Source of the DNA: Treponema sp.
GTDB lineage: Bacteria > Spirochaetota > Spirochaetia > Treponematales > Breznakiellaceae
Direction: 5' to 3'
DNA length: 9,135 nucleotides
NCBI GenBank assembly: GCA_031275535.1
Contig: JAISOR010000061.1
Span: 1 to 9,135, forward strand
The notes under the pieces were generated by a model, which had not been told where the DNA came from, ran no database searches, and saw nothing but the letters and a program-made list of their open reading frames with translations. Both the position numbers and the translations under genes were made by a program. This document shows positions 1 through 4,765 of this stretch, in pieces; positions within the stretch are counted from its first letter, which is position 1; the number at the start of each line of letters is the position of its first letter.

Positions 1-1251
1 TCAATTTCCACCCTGAAATTTGATATTGAAATACTTATCGGGCACAACCTGTTCGGTAGTGGGAAGGAATCCCTTGCCCATGATATAGGTATCCATGTAA
101 ACCAGCAGGTGATTTTTGGATCGGACCCCCGTATTGGCGTCCACGTAGTAGGCTCCGTTCCATTTGGCACCGGGGGTGAATTCCCCCAGGGCGGCCCACA
201 TATCGGACATATTGCCCAGTTCGGCCTTGCCCTCCAGGATCCGTTTGGCGTACTCGCCCCATCCGGCGCTTTGTGCGAAGCCGTAGGAGAAGGCCCAGGT
301 CCCAAACCGGCCGGACCCGCCCTTGGCTATTACCGCATCCTCTACCTTTTTGAGAATCGCGGGGAAATCACCCGTTTCCGCGGAAAGATCGAGCCCCAGC
401 GCGCCGGGATACCCCATCAGCGGGGAGGGAAGGTCCGCTTCCACGAACATGCCGCCGTACTGCAGAAGCTGCCGGAGCAGGGGCTCCGTGTGGGCGTCGT
501 TGGTGCAGAAGAAAACCGTGTTTTCCCCATAGGTACTTATCCACTGGGGGGTCTGTTCCAGGATGTACTGCTGGGCCCCCGCCACCCCCACGTCGGAGGT
601 CGGGTCCGGGGCGGTGACAAAGACGAACTTGAGCCCCAGATCGTTACACGCGGCCTCAAAGATCTGCCGCCGGAGCCCCAGGGACTCATAAGACATGTGC
701 CGGGGGAAGGAGATATGCACAAAGGTATCCGCGCCCAGTTGCTTGGCGGCCCAGATAATAGTGTAGCCCCGGGAGATAAAGTCCGCATTGGTCGCCAGAT
801 CCGCGGCCTGCTGGATAACCAGGGGGTCCTCATGAGCTTCCGCGGCAAAGAGCAGGATGTCCGGCCGCCGCTCCCGGACCCGTTTAAAGGCCTCGGCGGT
901 GCCGGGGATAGCGTTGTTGATAATGATTTCCTTCATCAGAGGATCGTCCGTCAGGGATACTACCTGGGAGATAAAAACCTCCTGCTGATCCATGAAGTTA
1001 TCGGGATAGGTAATATGCTGGATAATGCCGCCCTCGGAAACCCTGCCGTAACGCCGGATAAGCTCCTCGGCGCCCCGCAGATCATCCTCCGCCTGGGATA
1101 CGGTCTCCGTAAGGATACCGATATGGAAGGCGGGGGTTGCCGCCTGTTCCTGGGCAAGGGGCGCGGTGGGTTCCGCCTTTTTTTGACAGGACCCCAGAAG
1201 AACCGCACTTATTACTGAGACGATTAGGACAATTTGCATTGTTCTCTTCAT
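1..1251 (-). CDS. DUF3798-type periplasmic-binding-protein-like lipoprotein
   Basis: The 416-residue product has a lipoprotein signal: K2/R3, a hydrophobic stretch at about residues 6-19, and a lipobox LGSC ending at Cys22. Mature protein would be lipid-anchored, facing the periplasm. The rest is a soluble alpha/beta protein with HIGILTETVSQAEDD near 43-57, PDILLFAAEAHEDP, and a late YMDTYIMGKGF segment. I recall this pattern as DUF3798, a family of about 400 residues in the periplasmic-binding-protein superfamily; the ligand is unknown. Full length: the stop is at the window edge and the ATG at 1251 has GGAGG five bases upstream, behind a good promoter. Any transporter permease or ATPase partner would lie beyond the left edge. 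The lipoprotein call is strong; a solute-capture role is inference, and sensing is also possible. Confidence 0.85.
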   Translation of the reverse strand: MKRTMQIVLIVSVISAVLLGSCQKKAEPTAPLAQEQAATPAFHIGILTETVSQAEDDLRGAEELIRRYGRVSEGGIIQHITYPDNFMDQQEVFISQVVSLTDDPLMKEIIINNAIPGTAEAFKRVRERRPDILLFAAEAHEDPLVIQQAADLATNADFISRGYTIIWAAKQLGADTFVHISFPRHMSYESLGLRRQIFEAACNDLGLKFVFVTAPDPTSDVGVAGAQQYILEQTPQWISTYGENTVFFCTNDAHTEPLLRQLLQYGGMFVEADLPSPLMGYPGALGLDLSAETGDFPAILKKVEDAVIAKGGSGRFGTWAFSYGFAQSAGWGEYAKRILEGKAELGNMSDMWAALGEFTPGAKWNGAYYVDANTGVRSKNHLLVYMDTYIMGKGFLPTTEQVVPDKYFNIKFQGGN

Positions 1252-1272
1252 AGTTCCTCCTTAATTCCCGTC

Positions 1273-1301
1273 ATTCTCCCCAATACAAGGAAACTTGTCA
1301 A
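1273..1301 (-). promoter_or_regulatory. Sigma-70-type promoter of the lipoprotein gene
   Basis: On the minus strand a perfect -35 box TTGACA (1301-1296) is followed by a 17-base spacer and a -10-like GAGAAT (1278-1273; four of six matches to TATAAT). The predicted start near 1266 leaves a 5' UTR of about 15 bases containing the GGAGG ribosome site. Box quality, spacing and distance to the ATG agree, so the gene probably has its own promoter rather than depending on read-through from trpS. Confidence 0.6.
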
Positions 1302-1307
1302 GGCATT

Positions 1308-1356
1308 TGGTGCCGGGCACCATGGAGGGAAAGTGAAGGCTTATAGTGCCGGGCAC
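1308..1356. repeat. Two copies of a GTGCCGGGCAC palindrome (REP-like)
   Basis: TGGTGCC-G-GGCACCA (1308-1322) is a perfect 7-bp inverted repeat around one central base. A second shorter copy, GTGCC-G-GGCAC (1346-1356), lies with its centre 36 bp away. The shared 11-mer GTGCCGGGCAC is identical. Short, GC-rich, paired palindromes between genes are typical of REP-like dispersed elements; they may also act as transcript-end hairpins for trpS. Neither copy is followed by a T tract. Dispersal elsewhere in the genome cannot be seen from here. Confidence 0.6.
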
Positions 1357-1362
1357 GCTGGC

Positions 1363-1378
1363 GGCGCGGGGGGGCGCC
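1363..1378 (-). terminator. Possible weak hairpin just after trpS
   Basis: GGCGC (1363-1367) and GCGCC (1374-1378) form a 5-bp inverted repeat with a six-base loop, beginning one base after the trpS stop codon on the minus strand. It is GC-rich but has no following U tract, so it is not a canonical intrinsic terminator. With the GTGCCGGGCAC palindromes just beyond, it may help end or stabilise the trpS transcript. This is weak evidence. Confidence 0.25.
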
Positions 1379-1379
1379 T

Positions 1380-2375
1380 TTAATCCAGGCCGATGGCCCT
1401 GCGGAGCCGGGCGACGGTTTCCGCCGCAATGGGCCGGGCCTTTTCGGCGCCCCGGGCAAGGAGGGCGTCCAGTTTTTGGGGTTCCGCCATGATCGCCCCG
1501 AACCGTTCCCTTAGGGGGCTAAGTTCCCGGTTGACAACCCGGAAAAGCTCTTCCTTGGCCTCCCCCCAGCCCATGCCGCCCTGCCGGTAACGTCCGGCCA
1601 GGCTCTGTTGCTCCTCCGGGGAGGCGAAAAGCTTGTAAAGCTGGTATATTTGGGAGCTTTCCGGGTCCTTTGGTTCCTCCACCCCCTGGGAATTGGTGAC
1701 GATCCGCATGATCAGCTTCCTCAGTTCCTTTTCCGGGGCGAAAAGGGGAATGGTGTTGCCGTAGCTCTTGCTCATCTTCCGGCCGTCCAGGCCGGGGACC
1801 ACCGCAACGTTCTCCCGGACCGAGGCCTGGGGCACCCGGAGCAGCTCCTGTTTATAGTTAAAGTTAAGCGCCCCCGCTATATCCTGGGCCATCTCTACAT
1901 GCTGGACCTGATCTTTCCCCACGGGGACCACATCAGAATTAAAGAGCAAAATATCCGCCGCCATAAGCACGGGGTAGGTAAAGAGTCCCATATTGATCCC
2001 CGCATCGGGATCTTCCCCCTTTTCGGCATTTTCCTGTACCGCCGCCTTATAGGCGTGGGCCCGGTTCATCAGCCCCTTGGCGGTAAAGGCCATCAGAATA
2101 GTGGTAAGCTCAAAGGTTTCGGGGATGGAGCTTTGGCGGTAGAAGATCACCTCTTCGGGGTTAAGCCCCGCCGCAAACCACCCCGCGGCAACCTGCCGGA
2201 TATGGGCGGCCAATTCCCCGGGATCCTTCATGGTGTTCAGGGCGTGGTAATCGGCGATAAAATACCGGGCGTCGTATTCCCTGGTTAATTCCAGGGCCGG
2301 CTTTATGGCCCCAAAGTAGTTGCCAATATGCAGTATTCCCGTGGGCTTAATTCCGGTAAGGGCGATCTTTCTCAT
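1380..2375 (-). CDS. trpS: Tryptophanyl-tRNA synthetase
   Basis: Class I aminoacyl-tRNA synthetase that charges tRNA-Trp with tryptophan in the cytoplasm using ATP. The 331-residue length is normal for bacterial TrpRS. Visible motifs: the HIGH-type HIGN at 16-19 within GIKPTGILHIGNY, the active-site stretch GKDQVQH at 153-159, and the KMSKS loop intact at 200-204 in GRKMSKSYGN. The start MRKIALTGIKPTG matches the usual family N-terminus, so the ATG at 2375 is right by homology. It nevertheless lacks a well-placed ribosome site: the only purine-rich run, AAAGGGGG, ends 20 bases upstream. Directly before the ATG, in the same frame, is a UGA ending a five-codon mini-ORF listed separately. No T-box was recognised in the leader. 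Confidence 0.97.
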   Translation of the reverse strand: MRKIALTGIKPTGILHIGNYFGAIKPALELTREYDARYFIADYHALNTMKDPGELAAHIRQVAAGWFAAGLNPEEVIFYRQSSIPETFELTTILMAFTAKGLMNRAHAYKAAVQENAEKGEDPDAGINMGLFTYPVLMAADILLFNSDVVPVGKDQVQHVEMAQDIAGALNFNYKQELLRVPQASVRENVAVVPGLDGRKMSKSYGNTIPLFAPEKELRKLIMRIVTNSQGVEEPKDPESSQIYQLYKLFASPEEQQSLAGRYRQGGMGWGEAKEELFRVVNRELSPLRERFGAIMAEPQKLDALLARGAEKARPIAAETVARLRRAIGLD

Positions 2376-2393
2376 TCATACTGTATACACCAT
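2376..2393 (-). CDS. Possible leader mini-ORF MVYTV abutting trpS
   Basis: On the minus strand AAAGGGGGAA is followed by ATG GTG TAT ACA GTA TGA and then at once by the trpS ATG in the same frame. The G run lies 2 bases before this ATG, or 5 before the adjacent GTG codon, whereas it is 20 bases from the trpS ATG. The mini-ORF is therefore better placed for ribosome loading than trpS itself. Stop and start directly adjoining would suit termination-reinitiation coupling. Five codons can occur by chance, so whether it is translated is inference. Confidence 0.3.
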   Translation of the reverse strand: MVYTV

Positions 2394-2426
2394 TTCCCCC
2401 TTTCTGGCAATGCGTTAACGGTAATT

Positions 2427-2506
2427 CCCAGGGCAAAGGCGTTTACTGTTTATCCGGGATACATTACGGTAACTTACACCGGTACGGTGAGGAAATTCCT
2501 TGGGGT
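2427..2506 (+). repeat. Dispersed-type repeat, left copy
   Basis: This copy pairs with 2661-2739 in inverted orientation. Identical blocks occur in the same order with nearly equal spacing: GGGCAAA (2431-2437), TATCCGGGATAC (2451-2462), CACCGGTACGGTG (2477-2489) and CCTT followed by GGGGT. The 14-base gap between the two long blocks is 13 bases in the partner. The sequence between blocks is diverged, so this looks like an old duplicated element rather than a recent insertion. Confidence 0.65.
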
Positions 2507-2596
2507 CCGGCCTGATGCCTTATTCGGAACAGCGGCTTTTATGGGGCCTACGCCATGCTGCCTTTTTTCATCAACACGTTATCACGTGCTTTTCAG

Positions 2597-2665
2597 GGCG
2601 TGGCGGAGTAAAAGCCATCGGTGCCCCCCAACGGGGCCCCCGTAGGGCTTTTACTCCGCCACCCC
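2597..2665. repeat. Large perfect hairpin with 17-bp stem
   Basis: GTGGCGGAGTAAAAGCC (2600-2616) is perfectly inverted as GGCTTTTACTCCGCCAC (2646-2662). Past one mismatch (2599/2663) two more pairs extend the stem outward to 2597/2665. Inside the 29-base loop GCCCC (2623-2627) can pair with GGGGC (2633-2637), giving a two-tier stem-loop. There is no T tract directly after it on either strand, so it is not an ordinary terminator. It lies between the two inverted repeat copies and could be a mobile-element core, a stable RNA fold in the trpS upstream region, or a protein site. Confidence 0.75.
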
Positions 2666-2739
2666 ATCAAGGTTTTTCTCCACCGTACCGGTGCATTTTC
2701 TCCGGGGTATCCCGGATATACGCAAAAATTTGCCCGGGG
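2661..2739 (-). repeat. Dispersed-type repeat, right copy (inverted)
   Basis: Read on the minus strand this copy gives CCCCGGGCAAA, TATCCGGGATAC (2718-2707), CACCGGTACGGTG (2693-2681), and CCTTGATGGGGT, in the same order as the left copy on the plus strand. It then runs straight into the stem of the central hairpin, whereas the left copy continues into unrelated sequence. The two copies with the hairpin resemble a small non-autonomous element with imperfect inverted ends, but no target-site duplication was identified. Confidence 0.65.
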
Positions 2740-2795
2740 GTTCCTTCTGTGGGGGGGAAGAAGGGATTCCTCGCATAATATGGCTGCCAATCGAT

Positions 2796-2816
2796 AGTGT
2801 CGCCCCACGCGACACT
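2796..2816 (-). terminator. 8-bp hairpin downstream of the phosphoesterase gene
   Basis: AGTGTCGC (2796-2803) and GCGACACT (2809-2816) form a perfect 8-bp stem with a five-base loop, 41 bp beyond the phosphoesterase stop codon. In the direction of that gene the hairpin is followed by ATCGATTGG, without a U run, so intrinsic termination would be inefficient. Between it and the stop (2817-2858) the plus strand is almost all pyrimidine with repeated CACTT/CACTC words. A 3'-end or RNA-stability role is plausible. Confidence 0.4.
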
Positions 2817-2856
2817 TTCTTCACTTCACACTCTCTTCCCTCCCCACTTTTCACTC

Positions 2857-3399
2857 TTATAAATCCATTTCCCGGATGGTTTTTCCCAGGGGGCCTTCGC
2901 GGAGGCTCCAGTAGTGAATCTTGAACCACTCGTTTTCGGGGCACTCTATGACAGCGAAGCTGGGCCCGTGGGAACTCCGGGGCCGGCCTAAACTACCGGG
3001 GTTCAACAGCAAAAGGCCGCCGTATTCTTCCCAAAAGGGAATGTGGGTATGGCCGAAAAGAGCGGCCCCGGCGCCGTGGGATTTTGCGGAGGCCGCCAGG
3101 AAGTCAAAGCCCTCCAAAAGGGAATGCAGGTGTCCATGGGTCAGGAAAAATCTGCGGCCCGCAAAATCCAGGGTATCAAAGGGAGGAAAGGGGGCGTCAT
3201 AATCCCCGTTTCCTTTAACCGCCTTCCAGGGCGCCGCAAAGCCCGTTTGGGCAAGCGCCTGGGACAGATCCCCGGCGCCGTCCCCCAGAAATACCAGGGC
3301 ATCCGCCTGGCGGTATCTTTGGGCCCAGCGCAAAACCGCGATCAGGGACCCCTTATGTCCATGGGTATCGGAAACAACCAGAAGGCTTGGGTTTTTCAT
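2857..3399 (-). CDS. YfcE/MJ0936-type metallophosphoesterase
   Basis: The 180-residue protein is a compact calcineurin-like phosphoesterase of the YfcE type, a family of metal-dependent phosphodiesterases. The motif series is complete: SDTHG (D11, H13), GDGAGD (D40), GNGD (N64), THGH (H88), FGHTH (H117, H119) and NPGS at 133-136. These supply the usual two-metal ligands. The residue inside the GNxD motif is Gly, where Cys or His is common. It is cytosolic, with no signal peptide. Natural substrate is unknown for most family members. The ATG at 3399 starts cleanly at MKNPSLLVVSDTHG but has no good ribosome site; a TATAAC sequence at 3412-3407 could give an almost leaderless transcript. It is divergent from the diguanylate cyclase gene; a link to cyclic-nucleotide turnover is possible but unsupported. 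Confidence 0.92.
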   Translation of the reverse strand: MKNPSLLVVSDTHGHKGSLIAVLRWAQRYRQADALVFLGDGAGDLSQALAQTGFAAPWKAVKGNGDYDAPFPPFDTLDFAGRRFFLTHGHLHSLLEGFDFLAASAKSHGAGAALFGHTHIPFWEEYGGLLLLNPGSLGRPRSSHGPSFAVIECPENEWFKIHYWSLREGPLGKTIREMDL

Positions 3400-3412
3400 A
3401 AAATATGTTATA

Positions 3413-3443
3413 TTGAAACCTTTTCAAATGCCGGTTTTGAAAA
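3413..3443. promoter_or_regulatory. Cluster of TTGAAA/TTTCAA half-sites (operator-like)
   Basis: In the divergent region between the phosphoesterase and diguanylate cyclase genes, TTGAAA (3413-3418), TTTCAA (3422-3427) and TTTTGAAAA (3435-3443) follow one another. The first two form a 6-bp inverted repeat around CCT; the second and third form an 8-bp inverted repeat, TTTTCAAA/TTTGAAAA, around a seven-base centre. Placement upstream of two divergent starts suits an operator, and the last half-site doubles as a -35 box. AT-rich sequence makes chance matches easier. Confidence 0.35.
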
Positions 3444-3466
3444 AACACCGTCTTCTTTATTATATT
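3437..3466 (+). promoter_or_regulatory. Candidate promoter of the cyclase-transporter unit
   Basis: TTGAAA (3437-3442) is followed after 18 bases by TATATT (3461-3466; five of six matches to TATAAT). Transcription would start near 3473, about 78 bases before the ATG chosen for the diguanylate cyclase. This is the best -35/-10 pair in the AT-rich gap and argues against upstream start codons such as the TTG at 3413. Confidence 0.45.
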
Positions 3467-3550
3467 CTATTCCCTGTTATTATTCAGCCCCTAAGAAAAA
3501 ATATTAAAAAAAGGTTGATTGGGCTGGTTTTTCCGGTATATGATTATTTT

Positions 3551-4765
3551 ATGATTTCAAATAAATCATTATTTCTTAATAAAAAATTTAAAGGTAAATT
3601 TTTCAAAAAATTTGAAACCCGCATTATCATCATCATTATTTCTACCGCAGTCGTAACGGCCATCATGGTCCTATTCCTGATGACGGCCCACAATAAACAT
3701 ATCCTGCTGCGATCTTTGCGGGATCGTTCAAAAATTATCGTTTCCTATTCTAAACTCACCATAAAAGAAGAAAGTTTTTATGAATTAAACACGCCGGAGG
3801 ATCTTGATAGTCCCCTGTTCCGGGATATTCAGGCCGGTCTTGTTACTATCCGGGAACTCTCCGACCTCAAATACCTCTATACGGTTAAACGGAATGAGCG
3901 GGGAGAATTGGTATACCTTGTCGACAGCCTGGATATAGACGCCCCGGATTTTTGCGCCCCCGGTTCTCCGCTGGAAAAGGAACTTTGGCCCCAGGCTGAA
4001 CAGGCCCTGACCGGCGAGGCGGCGCCGGCAAAAGAGATACAACAAACCGATTATGGCCCGGTCTACATTAGCTTTTGGCCCGTATTTAACGGGGAGGACC
4101 GGGTTATCGGCGCTATTGGCATGGAACATGACGTATTGGAATTCTATAAGGGGAACAGATCTGCGCTTATATACATCATCTCCCTGATCCTTTTCTTCAT
4201 TATCCTCTTTAGCCTGTCTTCTTCCATGCTTTTCAAGGGCCTTGCCCGCCCCTTCCATAAGAGACTGGCCTATCTTGATATATTAACGGGGTTAAACAAC
4301 CGTACCGCCTTTGAGCTGGATAAAAAAAAGCTGGAAAACAACTTAAAAAGCCATTTGCCCCTGGGCATGATCATGTTCGATTTAAACAACCTAAAACACG
4401 TGAACGATACCCTGGGCCATGCCAGGGGTGATTCCTATATCAACCTGGCTGCCCGGTTAATCCATAAGCATTTTAGCGCCCTGGGATCCTGTTACCGTAT
4501 TGGGGGGGATGAATTCTGCGTCATTGCGGTTAAGGTTGACCCCGGGACCCTGGAAAGCATCCTGGAAGAAAAATTTGCCCCCGAGGTACTAACCCGTAAA
4601 AATACTATTGTCAGCGCGGGGAAGGGCTGTTTTTCCATTGCCTATGGCATGGCGGTCCATACCGGCGCCACCACCGGGGATCTGCATGGGCTTTTTGTCC
4701 TGGCGGATGAACGGATGTATGCAAGAAAAAAACAAATGAAGGAAATTACAGATGAAATATCTTGA
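3551..4765 (+). CDS. Membrane diguanylate cyclase, Cache-like sensor plus GGDEF
   Basis: From the ATG at 3551 the protein has 404 residues. A basic N-terminus precedes a membrane helix (about 24-46, with six consecutive Ile), an extracytoplasmic sensor (47-202, with KYLYTVKRNERGELVYLVD resembling a single Cache/PAS-like fold), a second helix (203-227), then a GGDEF domain (238-399). The signature GGDEF is intact at 318-322 and FDLNNLK supplies the metal Asp (D277), so it should make c-di-GMP from two GTP. The RxxD inhibitory site expected just before the signature is absent (SALG there), so product feedback may be lost. The frame is open back to TTG 3413, but that extension is AT-rich and lies across the candidate promoter. 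No good ribosome site precedes 3551. It overlaps the transporter gene by 14 bases, implying coupled expression. Confidence 0.9.
   Translation: MISNKSLFLNKKFKGKFFKKFETRIIIIIISTAVVTAIMVLFLMTAHNKHILLRSLRDRSKIIVSYSKLTIKEESFYELNTPEDLDSPLFRDIQAGLVTIRELSDLKYLYTVKRNERGELVYLVDSLDIDAPDFCAPGSPLEKELWPQAEQALTGEAAPAKEIQQTDYGPVYISFWPVFNGEDRVIGAIGMEHDVLEFYKGNRSALIYIISLILFFIILFSLSSSMLFKGLARPFHKRLAYLDILTGLNNRTAFELDKKKLENNLKSHLPLGMIMFDLNNLKHVNDTLGHARGDSYINLAARLIHKHFSALGSCYRIGGDEFCVIAVKVDPGTLESILEEKFAPEVLTRKNTIVSAGKGCFSIAYGMAVHTGATTGDLHGLFVLADERMYARKKQMKEITDEIS
3582..3617 (+). repeat. Two AT-rich inverted repeats in the 5' coding region
   Basis: AAAAATTTA (3582-3590) and TAAATTTTT (3595-3603) form a perfect 9-bp stem with an AAGG loop. 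It is followed by TTTCAAA-AAA-TTTGAAA (3601-3617), a 7-bp inverted repeat that reuses the TTTCAAA/TTTGAAA words seen upstream at 3413-3443. They lie 31-66 bases past the chosen ATG. They encode a Lys/Phe-rich stretch, so codon choice in an AT-rich segment may explain them. An mRNA hairpin or an extra regulator site is the alternative. Confidence 0.35.

Larger units (their letters stand above)
2394..2856. other. 463-bp non-coding region between trpS and the phosphoesterase
   Basis: No convincing gene lies here. The short open frames on both strands overlap one another, show no family motif, and run through strong inverted repeats. What it holds: an AAAGGGGG run next to trpS, two diverged inverted copies of an ~80-bp repeat, a 17-bp perfect hairpin between them, an 8-bp hairpin near the phosphoesterase end, and a pyrimidine-rich tract. 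I found no convincing -35/-10 pair for trpS on the minus strand. Both repeat copies, read in the same sense, could encode the short string VYPGY, perhaps a relic of a dispersed small frame. Confidence 0.6.

Noticed and set aside
109..1218. Long plus-strand open frame antisense to the lipoprotein gene
   Set aside because: Its 369-residue product is Gly/Pro/Arg-rich with no motif, and it mirrors the codons of a well-supported lipoprotein gene with its own promoter and ribosome site.
1608..2288. 226-residue plus-strand frame antisense to trpS
   Set aside because: A shadow of trpS in GC-rich DNA; no family motif and no ribosome site, while the minus strand carries all TrpRS signatures.
2413..2420. 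CGTTAACG palindrome as an integron attC core
   Set aside because: Neither the RYYYAAC nor the GTTRRRY core fits correctly, and no integron cassette layout or integrase is present.
2376..2856. T-box or other known riboswitch upstream of trpS
   Set aside because: No T-box consensus, specifier loop or antiterminator-terminator pair with a U tract was recognised; the hairpins present do not fit.
2328..2944. Overlapping short frames on both strands in the trpS-phosphoesterase gap
   Set aside because: They overlap one another, cross a 17-bp perfect hairpin and duplicated repeats, are low-complexity, and show no recognisable domain.
3413..3550. Upstream TTG (3413), ATG (3428) or TTG (3515) starts for the diguanylate cyclase
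   Set aside because: This AT-rich stretch carries the best -35/-10 pair and inverted repeats; none of these codons has a suitably spaced ribosome site, and ATG 3551 gives a normal basic N-terminus before the first helix.
3785..4258. Minus-strand frame within the diguanylate cyclase gene
   Set aside because: Antisense shadow of the sensor and second-helix region; no motif.
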